A stretch of 64,000 nt of DNA from Arenicola marina (lineage: Eukaryota; Annelida; Polychaeta; Arenicolidae): positions 1 to 64,000 of the forward strand of contig OZ025249.1 of NCBI GenBank assembly GCA_964019135.1, written 5' to 3'. A program made the translations under genes and the position numbers. Shown here one piece after another: positions 23,304 through 33,200 of this stretch (the first letter of the stretch is position 1; each line of letters starts with the position of its first letter). The notes beneath the pieces are model-generated. The model was not told the DNA's origin and made no database searches. It saw nothing but the letters and a program-made list of their open reading frames with translations.

Positions 23304-23659
23304 TTGCCGCCTGCCCCACCTTCCCTCCAGGTGTCGCTTCAGTTGGGCCTTCACGCCCCGAGCGGCCTCGTCCAGAGTTAGACGATGCGCGTTGATAAAG
23401 TGTTTCTTATAGTAGAAGACAGTAGAAGTAGTAGTAGAAGGTGTCTTCTTACAAGTGGGGCATTCCACTTGTAGGCGGACGCGGCCCCTCGCTCTGGCGA
23501 CCCTGTTTTCAGACGCGTTGACAACTTTGGCCGCTTTAGAACGTGTGTACTTGTGAAAGACCCGCAAATGTCTCTTCAAGTCCTGGGCAACCCTTGGGCA
23601 ATTGTCCACGGGACAGGCCCGTTGGGGTCGCGCGGCTTTGGCGGCGTGACGCCGCCATA

Positions 23660-24010
23660 GCGGATCATCTGCCTGGCTGTGGGAGCCCTCGGGGGCTGTT
23701 GTGGAAGAACCAAGGGGGGACAGGGTGTCTTCCTCCGAAGACGAAGAGCTAGAGTGGTCTGTAATGAACTCGTCTACTTCCTCCGGCTCATCTGCCTGGC
23801 CTGTGAGAGCCCTCGGGGGCTGTTGTGCAACAGGCAATGGGGGGCAGGGTGTCTTCCTCCGAAGACGAGGAGCTAGAGTGGTCTGTCATGAACTCGTCTA
23901 CTTCCTCCGGCTCATCTGCCTGGCCTGTGGGAGCCCTCGGGGGCTGTTGTGCAACAGGCAAGGGGGGCAGGGTGTCTTCCTCCGAAGACGAGGAGCTAGA
24001 TTTGTCGGGA
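23660..24010 (-). repeat. three direct repeats of about 122 bp
   Basis: GTGTCTTCCTCCGAAGACG recurs near 23726, 23849 and 23970. Each unit encodes about 40 residues with DHSSSSSSEEDTLPPL and QADEPEEVDEF, an acidic Ser-rich segment at the N-terminus of the right recombinase copy. The units differ by a one-base indel, so only some are in frame. Confidence 0.9.
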
Positions 24011-24060
24011 ATGAACTAGTCTACTTCCTCGTCGCTCCATGAGTCGTTCTCTTGATATAC

Positions 24061-25038
24061 ATAACAATAACATTCTGAAATTTAAAGTCGTATGCATAGA
24101 CTAATAATATGATATGATACATACAGAAAGGTACCCCCCACACAAACAATGAGCGTACCACGAGGCTAAAGTCAACGCCGCCCCACCGCAAAGCAACACT
24201 TGTAACTTATAGCAGTTGATATGACAACATGTGGAGGGACTTTGTGGGGAGGGGGGGGGGGGCATAAAGACGCCTTATGAAGTTGAAAGTAACATACGTT
24301 GACTAATAATATATGATAAATGCGGAAAGGTAATCCCCCCCCCTCCGCAAGGAAGATACGTTGACTAATAATATGGTATGGTAATATACCAGGGTATCAA
24401 AGCTGTGCGGCTTCATTTCGAGGGTACAAAGAAGATGGGTGGGGTGTCTATGGGGTGGCATTCATAATGGCGGGGGTGTTAATACATGTTGGGGTATTTG
24501 GTCTCTTATGAAGGGTCTCGAACCTCTCATACCCTTCTATTCACTAAGCATGTATATATAGGTTCCATTCCTGCTGTGTCAGTCCCTCTCCCCACCCCCA
24601 CCGCTCCGCATTAGCAGTATTGGGCCAAATACTGCATGATGCGTCTGATTCCCCAAAACAGACTAGAAAATAGCGGGGCTCTGGGTGCCTAAAATGGGGC
24701 TTTGGGTGAAGCAGCCCTTACCCTACCCTAACCCTTAGTTTTCATGTAAAATTTTTTTGGATTTCACCAGTGACTGGACGGTCTGTTTGTAATCGGTTGA
24801 GTGTCAAACAAATTAGCTGGTCTACCCCAGTGTGAGCCCATATTCTCTCCTATTATCGTTCGTTTTCCTGTACGCGGATAACTTTTCAAATAGCTATAAA
24901 AGATGGAAGATACGATAATAGATTAAATATTTAATATTTGGCTTAGTGTGAGCGGTTTGAAAATCTAAAGCAGTGAAACGGTCGTGCACTCTTCCCACAT
25001 GACCGCATCCCTTGCTCTCTCAAAACACACTGAGCCGA
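24061..25038. other. intergenic region upstream of the right recombinase copy
   Basis: No gene seen. A word GACTAATAATATGATATG...GAAAGGTA followed by a C run is repeated near 24098, 24300 and 24360. There are G and C homopolymers near 24245-24261 and 24337-24347, and a few telomere-like bases (CCCTAACCC) near 24726. Confidence 0.5.
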
Positions 25039-25039
25039 A

Positions 25040-25170
25040 ACTTCCGGCGAACACTAGTATGGTTCATTTTTCGCGCATGCGCGGAGTCTTCCACCCCCCC
25101 CCCCCCACCCCTGCCAGTGAGCATTAGCCGGCGGTTTCCTCCGCAGCGGCGGATTCAAGGTCAATGGCGG
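25040..25170. promoter_or_regulatory. candidate promoter: ETS, NRF1 and YY1-like motifs
   Basis: ACTTCCGGCG (ETS/GABP type) at 25040-25049, the full NRF1 palindrome GCGCATGCGC at 25073-25082, and TCAATGGCGG (YY1-like) at 25161-25170, with a C run between. ETS, NRF1 and YY1 sites together are typical of TATA-less housekeeping promoters in animals. A 5' splice-like AAAAC|GTAAGT follows at about 25199 on the plus strand. No coding exon was found in either direction close by. The nearest minus-strand gene, the recombinase right copy, starts about 1 kb to the left. Confidence 0.4.
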
Positions 25171-25560
25171 TGAAATCTGTTATTAGAAAAACATAAAACG
25201 TAAGTCATGGCCTCTTCGTCCACGAAGAATATTTCTGGTGAAGTCTGTTAAAAAGATGGTAAATGTGGCAAGTGACAATGTGTTCGTAATTTGACGAAGA
25301 TCATGCAAGCATGTGAGGTGATATTTTTAACTTTGCTATTCGGGGATCGGGGATTACGCTAGGGGATGTTTAGCAGCCTGGGGATTTAGCCACTAAGGGA
25401 AGTTACGTAGCCTGGGGAATTAGCTACTGGGGGTAGAGTGGTCGGGGTACAGCTAGCCTGGTAATCTGCCAACGTACATACAAAATCAACACATGGTTAA
25501 GTTTAGATTTAATATATTTCGTACGATGAAAACTATGTGGATTAGTGATACAAGAACTTA
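25171..25560. other. no gene; degenerate GGGGATTTAGC repeat
   Basis: At 25340-25460 the words AGCCTGGGGA and TTAGC(T/C)ACT are repeated three or four times at 30-45 bp intervals. Nothing else is seen. Confidence 0.5.
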
Positions 25561-25570
25561 TGGTCTGCCC

Positions 25571-25725
25571 GAGGTCACTGAGCTGGTGATTGGCTGCTTA
25601 GGCCGCTAATCGGCCATCATGCGTGTCCGCCCCTGCGGGCGGACCTGGCCCCGCATGGCCTCGCTGAGCCGTGTAACACCAAGTGTAACAATATGTGATA
25701 AGTTTTTTTTTTTTTTTTTTAAATA
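25571..25725. other. hairpin-rich GC segment ending in a T tract
   Basis: Three nested or adjacent inverted repeats: GCCGCTAATCGGC, GTCCGCCCCTGCGGGCGGAC (about 25627-25646) and GGCCCCGCATGGCC, followed by about 40 bp and a run of about 20 T. This could be the end of a short retroelement or a structured RNA, but it matches no tRNA or SINE head I know. Confidence 0.35.
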
Positions 25726-25939
25726 ATTTTTTTATTTCCATAATCGCACAGCAAGTTGTGACATAAGACAGACAGAATACATGTTATATTGCCAAGAATC
25801 TACAACAGTGCAGGAGAGGGATCATGCTAGAAGAGGGATTAGTGATAAGTTTAAATTGTTCGGTTGTTAGAATTTTACCATAGACCTTGGGTTGCTCATT
25901 GCTAGGCACTCTTTTAAATGTCAAACGGTCTTCTGAACG

Positions 25940-27040
25940 GTTAAGACGTGATGACAGTACCTCCAGGGATGACAGGAGCACAAGCGATGACAGGACCTCC
26001 AGCAATGACATAACCTCCAGGGTTGACATGATTCCAGAGCTGATAGGACCTCCAAGGAGGACAGGACCTCCAGAGATGACAAGACCTCAAGGGATGACAA
26101 GTCCTCATGGGATAACAGGACCTTAAGTGATGACAGGACCTCCACGGAGGACAAGACCTCCAGAGATGACAGGACCTCCAGGGATGACAAGACCGCCCGG
26201 ATTACACGGGATGATATGCCCTCCAGTGATGACAAGACTTCCAAGGCCTCCAGAAATGACAGAACCTCCAAGGATGACGGGACCTCCAAGGATGACGGGA
26301 CTTCCACTAGGGATGACAGGACCTCCAGGGATGACAGGCCTCCAGGGATGACAGGACCGCCAGGATCACACGGGATGACAGGATCACACGGGATGATATG
26401 CCCTCCAGTGATGACAAGACTTCCAAGGCCTCAAGAAATGACAGAACCTCCAAGGATGACGGGACCTCCAAGGATGACGGGACTTCCACTAGGGATGACA
26501 GGACCTCCAGGGATGACAGGCCTCCAGGGATGACAGGCCTCCAGGGATGACAGGACCTCCAGGGATGACAGGCCTCCAGGGATGACAGGACCGCCAGGAT
26601 CACACGGGATGACAGGATCACACGGGATGATATGCCCTCCAGTGATGACAAGACTTCCAAGGCCTCAAGAAGTGACAGAACCTCAATGGATGACGGGACC
26701 TCCAAGGATGACGGGACTTCCACTAGGGATGACAGGACCTCCAGGGATGACAGGCCTCCAGGGATGACAGGCCTCCAGGATGACAGGACCGCCAGGGATG
26801 ACAGGACCTCCAGGGATGACAGGACCTCCAGGGATGACAGGCCTCCAGGGATGACAGGACCGCCAGGATCACACGGGATGACAGGATCACACGGGATGAT
26901 ATGCCCTCCAGTGATGACAAGACTTCCAAGGCCTCAAGAAATGACAGAACCTCCAAGGATGACGGGACCTCCATGGATGACGGGACTTCCACCAGGGATG
27001 ACAGGATGTCAAGGGATGATAGGACCCCCAAGAATGACAA
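25940..27040. repeat. 18-bp minisatellite (AGGGATGACAGGACCTCC) with larger repeat units
   Basis: Basic unit of about 18 bp (GATGACAGGACCTCCAGG), with variants ending GGCCTCC, GACCGCC, GACTTCC. A longer unit marked by GGGATGATATGCCCTCCAGT recurs at about 26209, 26391, 26625 and 26892 (steps 182, 234, 267), so blocks of 18-mers have themselves been duplicated. Open frames on both strands (up to 168 codons) follow from the period being a multiple of three. The array ends about 90 bp downstream of the RDM1 stop codon. Confidence 0.93.
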
Positions 27041-27128
27041 AAATGACGAACTTGATGCGGAAAACATTATTTCCTTGTGACGAAAGATCAAAACGTCCCA
27101 CTCACGACCGACTTTTCTCACCTAGTAT

Positions 27129-27248
27129 TCAGTCGTAACATAGGTTTTGGAGAATCTGTTCATTAGGTATATCCAGTTCCCGGTCCGTACCGGGAGAGAT
27201 CGGTTCTTGATCCGAATCCGCTTTAGGATCAGTTTCCAGGTGTGTCAC
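27129..27248 (-). CDS. RDM1: RDM1 last exon (acidic tail)
   Basis: Acceptor TTTTTTTTATCAG at 27249, then 39 codons and TGA. The segment is rich in Asp and Glu (LETDPKADSDQEPISPG, then DRELDIPNE), like the acidic C-terminus of vertebrate RDM1. Phase 0 matches the preceding exon. Confidence 0.7.
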   Translation of the reverse strand: MTHLETDPKADSDQEPISPGTDRELDIPNEQILQNLCYD

Positions 27249-30200
27249 CTGATAAAAAAAACCCAAAAGATGTATCTAAACATGCATAATGTGGTCCAAG
27301 TGCAAACTATCAGTCTAACATTATGGTAGTCGTCTGATCGTGGATAATACACGATTGGCTATGGTCATGAGTATGAGGCGATCACTACCTCCCATATTAC
27401 AGTGTTAAGTACTATACATATGAACACTGTTGCAATCATTAGTGCTGCTTTTGTAATCTAGCGTACAGAGATACTAACATATGAACACTACTACCATCTT
27501 TATTCTTGTTATTGTTATCTTTCATGTTTTTGACAATAATTGCAACCTTGAGGAGCGAGGCTGGCGCCACCTGCTGACGGCAGAGGCTGTCTCCCTCCAC
27601 AGTGGTGTTCACCTCCGGATACACCCGGCCATCCGCCAGCACCACCAAGACCAGGGAGCTGAAGGCATTCTGGATCGCATGTCTGTAGGCCTCTTTCTGG
27701 GCTCGGCACACCGCCACGGCCCGGGAGCTGGGGTCTGTGTGCAAACAACATTCACACAGTACAAGGAAACAGGAGGACAGCCTGCCAATATCAATCAGCC
27801 CGACAATGTCAGTGAGCCCACCACTGTCAGTCAGACGACCACTGTCAGTGAGCCCACCACTGTCAGTCAGACGACCACTGATTAGTCAGCCTACCACTGT
27901 CAGACGACCACTGTCAGTCAGGCCACCACTGTCAGTCACACGACCACTGTCAGTCAGATGACCACTGTCAGTCAGACGACCACTGTCAGTCAGACGACCA
28001 CTGTCAGTCAAACGACCACTGTCAGTCAGCCCACCACTGTCAATCAGACGACCACTGTCAGTCAGCCTACCACTGTCAGTCAGCCCAACACTGTCAGTGA
28101 GACGACCACTGTCAGTCAGCCCACCACTGTCAGTCAGACGACCACTGTCAGTCAGGCCACCACTGTCAGTCACACGACCACTGTCAGTCAGCCCACCACT
28201 GTCAGTCAGACGACCACTGTCAGTCAGCCCACCACTGTCAGTCAGACGACCACTGTCAGTCAGGCCACCACTGTCAGTCAGACGACCACTGTCAGTCAGC
28301 CCACCACTGTCAGTCAGACGACCACTGTCAGTCAGCCCACCACTGTCAATCAGACGACCACTGTCAGTCACACGACCACTGTCAGTCAGACGACCACTGT
28401 CAGTCAGCCCACCACTGTTAGTCAGCCTACCACTGTCAGTCAGCCTACCACTGTCAGTCAGCCTACAACTGTCAGTCAGCCTACCACTGTCAGTCAGACG
28501 ACCACTGTCAGTCAGACGACCCCTGTCAGTCTCGCGGCCCGGGTTCTGTGGGAAACAGCACTCAGACAGTGAGTCGGTTCCCCATATATATCATTAGACA
28601 CTTACCTGTGGCAGTGAAGGTGCGATGGTCGGTTCCCCATATATCATTGGAGACACTGACCTGTGACAGTGAACGTGCGATGGTCGGTTCCCCATATTGG
28701 AGACATTGACCTGTGACAGTGAAGGTGAGATGGTCGGCTCCCCAAATATATCATTGGAGACACTTACCTGTGGCAGTGAAGGTGCGGTGGTCGGTTCCCC
28801 AAATATATCATTGGAGACACTGACCTGTGACAGTGAAGGTGCGATGGTCGGTTCCCCATATATATCAGTGGAGGCACTTACCTGTGGCAGTGAAGGTGCG
28901 ATGGTCGGCTCCCCAAATATATAATTGGAGACACTTACCTGTGGCAGTGAAGGTGCGATGGTCGGTTCCCCATATGTATCATTGGAGACACTGACCTGTG
29001 ACAGTGAAGGTGGGCTGGTCGGTTCCCCATATTGGAGACATTGACCTGTGACAGTGAAGGTGCGATGGTGGGTTCCCCATATATATCATTAGAGACACTT
29101 ACCTGTGGCAGTGAAGGTGCGATGGTCGTTTCCCCATTTATATCATTGGAGACATTGACCTGTGACAGTGAAGGTGCGATGGTCGGTTCCCCATATATAT
29201 CATTGGAGACACTGACCTGTGACAGTGAAGGTGCAATGGTCGGTTCCCCATATATATCATTGGAGACACTTACCTGTGGCAGTGAAGGTGCGATGGTCGC
29301 TTCCCCATATATATCATTGGTGACCCTGACCTGTGACAGTGAAGGTGGGATGGTCGGTTCCCCATATATATAATTGGAGACACTGACCTGTGACAGTGAA
29401 GGTGTGATGGTCGGTTCCCCATATATATCATTGGAGACACTTATCTGTGGCAGTGAAGGTGCGATGGTCGGTTCCCCATATATATCAGTGGAGACACTGA
29501 TCTGTGACAGTGAACGTGCGATGGTCGGTTCCCCATATTGGAGACATTGACCTGTGACAGTGAAGGTGCGATCGTCGGCTCCCCAAATATATCATTGGAG
29601 ACACTTACCTGTGGCAGTGAAGGTGCGGTGGTCGGTTCCCCAAATATATCATTGGAGACACTGACCTGTGACAGTGAAGGTGCGATGGTCGGTTCCACAT
29701 ATATATCATTGGAGACACTTACCTGTGGCAGTCAAGGTGCGATGGTCGGTTCCCCATATATATCAGTGGAGGCACTTACCTGTGGCAGTGAAGGTGCGAT
29801 GGTCGGCTCCCCAAATATATAATTGGAGACACTGACCTGTGGCAGTGAAGGTGTGATGGTCGGTTCCCCAAATATATCATTGCAGACACTTACCTGTGGC
29901 AGTGAAGGTGCGATAGTCGGTTCCCCATATATATCATTGGAGACACTGACCTGTGGCAGTGAAGGTGCGATGGTCTGTTCCCTAAATATATCATTGGAGA
30001 CACTGAACTGGGGCAGTGAATATGCCAGGGTCGGTACCCCAAATATATCATTGGAGACACTGACCTGTGACAGTGAAGATGCGATGGTCGGTTCCACATA
30101 TATATCATTGGAGACACTGATCTGTGACAGTGAACGTGCGATGGTCGGTTCCCCATATTGGAGACATTGACCTGTGACAGTGAAGGTGCGATGGTCAGCT

Positions 30201-33200
30201 CCCCAAATATATCATTGGAGACACTGACCTGTGGCAGTGAAGGTGCGATGGTCGGTTCCCCACATACATCATTGGAGACATTGACTTGTGGCAGTGAAGG
30301 TGCGATGGTCGGTTACCCATATATACCATTGAAGACACTGACCTGTAGCAGTGAAGGTGCGATGGTCGGTTCCACATATTGGCGAAATTGACCTGTGACA
30401 GTGAAGGTGCGATGGTCGGTTCCCCATATATATCATTGGAGACCCTGACCTGTGGCAGTGAAGTTGCGATGGTCGGTTCCACATATATATCATTGGAGAC
30501 ACTGACCTGTGGCAGTGAAGGTGCGATGGTCGGCTCCCCAAATATATCCTTGGGGACACTTACCTGTGGCAGTGAAAGTGCGATGGTCGGTTCCCCATAT
30601 ATATCATTGGCGACATTGACCTGTGACAGTGAAGGTGCGATGGTCGGTTCCCCATATATATCATTGGAGACCCTGACCTGTGGCAGTGAAGTTGCGATGG
30701 TCGGTTCCACATATATATCATTGGAGACACTGACCTGTGGCAGTGAAGGTGCGATGGTCGGCTCCCCAAATATATCCTTGGGGACACTTACCTGTGGCAG
30801 TGAAAGTGCGATGGTCGGTTCCCCATATATATCATGGGAGACACTTACCTGTGGCAGTGAAGGTGCGATGGTCGGTTCCCCATATATATTATTGGAGACA
30901 CTGACCTGTGACAGTGAACGTGCGATGGTCGGTTCCCCATATTGCAGACATTGACCTGTGACAGTGAAGGTGCGATGGTCGGTTCCCCATATATATTATT
31001 GGAGACACTGACCTGCGGCAGTGAAGGTGCGATGGTCGGTTCCCCACATATATCATTGGAGACACTTACCTGTGACAGTGAAGGTGCGATGGTCGGTTAC
31101 CCATATATATCATTGGAAACATTGACCCGTGGCAGTAAAGGTGCGACGGTCGGCTCCCAAAATATATCATTGAAGACAATGACCTGTGGCAGTGAAGGTG
31201 CGATGGTCGGTTCCCCATTTGTAACATTGGGGATACTGACCTGTGACAGTGAAGGTGCGATGGTCGGTTCCCCATATATATCAGCGGAGACATTGACCTG
31301 TGACAGTGAAGGTGCAATGGTCGGCTCCCCAAATATATCATTGGAGACCCCGACCTGTGGCAGTGAATGTGCGATGGTCGGCTGCCCATATTGGAGACAT
31401 TGACCTGTGACAGTGAAGGTGCGATGGTCGGTTCCCCATATATATCATTGGAGACACTGACCTGTGGCAGTGAAGGTGCGATGGTCGGTTCCCCATATAC
31501 ATCATTGGGGACAGTGACCTGTGGCAGTAAAGGTGCGATGGTCGGCTCCCCAAATATATCATTGAAGACAATGACCTGTGGCAGTGAAGGTGCGATGGTC
31601 GGTTCCCCATATATATCATTGGAGACACTGACCTGTGGCAGTGAAGGTGCGATGGTCGGTTCCCCATATATATCATTGGAGACACTGACCTGTGGCAGTA
31701 AAGGTGCGATGGTCGGCTCCCCAAATATATCATTGAAGACACTGACTTGTGGCAGTGAAGGTGCGATGGTCGGTTCCCCATTTGTAACATTGGGGACACT
31801 GACCTGTGACAGTGAAGGTGCGATGGTCGGTTCCCCATATATATCATTGGAGACACTGACCTGTAGCAGTGAAGGTGCGATGGTCGATTCCCCATTTGTA
31901 ACATTGGGGACACTGACCTGTGACAGTGAAGGTGCGATGGTCGGTTCCCCATATATATCAGTGGAGACACTGACCTGTGACAGTGAAGGTGCGATGGTCG
32001 GTTCCCCATATACATCATTGGGGACAGTGACCTGTGGCAGTAAAGGTGCGATGGTCGGCTCCCCAAATATATCATTGAAGACACTGACTTGTGGCAGTGA
32101 AGGTGCGATGGTCGGTTCCCCATTTGTAACATTGGGGACACTGACCTGTGACAGTGAAGGTGCGATGGTCGGTTCCCCATATATATCATTGGAGACACTG
32201 ACCTGTAGCAGTGAAGGTGCGATGGTCGATTCCCCATTTGTAACATTGGGGACACTGACCTGTGACAGTGAACGTGCGATGGTCGGTTACCCATATATAT
32301 CAGTGGAGACACTGACCTGTGACAGTGAAGGTGCGATGGTCGGCTCCCAAAATATATCATTGGAGACCCTGACATGTGGCAGTGAACGTGCGATGGTCGG
32401 TTCCACATATATATCATTGGAGACATTAACCTGTGACAGTGAAGGTGCGATGGTCGGCTCCCCAAATATATCATTAGAGACACTGACCTGTGGCAGTGAA
32501 CGTGCGATGGTCGGTTCCCTAAATATATCATTGGAGACACTTACCTGTGGCAGTGAAGGTGCGATGGTCGGTTCCCCAAAGATATCATTGGAGACACTGA
32601 CCTGTGGCAGTGAAGATGCGATGGTCGGTTCCCTAAATATATCATTGGAGACACTTACCTGTGGCAGTGAAGGTGCGATGGTCGGTTCCCCAAAGATATC
32701 ATTGGAGACACTGACCTGTGGCAGTGAAGGTGCGACGGTCGGTTCCCCATTTGTAACATTGGGGACACTGACCTGTGACAGTGAAGGTGCGATGGTCGGC
32801 TCCCCATATATATCATTGGAGACACTGACCTGTGGCAGTGAAGGTGCGATGGTCGGTTCCCCATATATATCATTGGAGACATTGACATGTGGCAGTGAAG
32901 GTGCGATGGTCGGTTCCCCAAATATATCATTGGAGACACTGACCTGTGGCAGTGAAGGTGCGATGGTCGGTTCCCCATTTGTAACATTGGGGACACTGAC
33001 CTGTGACAGTGAAGGTGCGATGGTCGGTTCCCCATATATATCATTGGAGACACTGACCTGTGGCAGTGAAGGTGCGATGGTCGGTTCCCCATATACATCA
33101 TTGGGGACACTGACCTGTGGCAGTGAAGGTGCGATGGTCGGCTCCCCAAATATATCATTGAAGACAATGACTTGTGGCAGTGAAGGTGCGATGGTCGGTT

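Larger units (their letters stand above)
20832..24055 (-). pseudogene. zinc-finger tyrosine recombinase, right copy, multiply disrupted
   Basis: Read high to low: an acidic Ser-rich N-terminus; a C2H2-like pair (CPVDNCPRVAQDLKRHLRVFH near 23590-23650 and CPTCKK...HFINAH near 23400-23460); a 21-bp GC minisatellite (AGPAPGP heptads); a core-binding domain (WMLSIDG..., then WLEELRKQYAPSTVNAQL); and the catalytic part with Arg (ENAQRAGPVI), Lys (QHKTYSKYG) and box II Arg (NPTLLRKG), ending at donor 21509. Exon 21123-21263 has the His and Tyr (VMTHRPATAYSVYG), and the last exon 20832-20942 ends at TGA. These introns are phase 0. The frame changes inside the minisatellite and near 22225, 22085 and 21800. 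In the N-terminal repeats one copy has GAG changed to TAG (near 24017) and another a one-base insertion. The shifts lie in or near G/A or C runs, so sequencing error is possible for some, but the nonsense codon is not of that type. Confidence 0.75.

Noticed and set aside
22144..23412. Long plus-strand Gly/Ala/Pro frame resembling collagen or silk, with similar frames in all phases
   Set aside because: Shadow of the 21-bp GC minisatellite within the minus-strand recombinase; every frame is open there.
27958..28572. VSQTTT/VSQPTT mucin-like frame and its minus-strand partner
   Set aside because: An 18-bp intronic minisatellite, open by periodicity; no signal peptide or unique coding sequence joins it.
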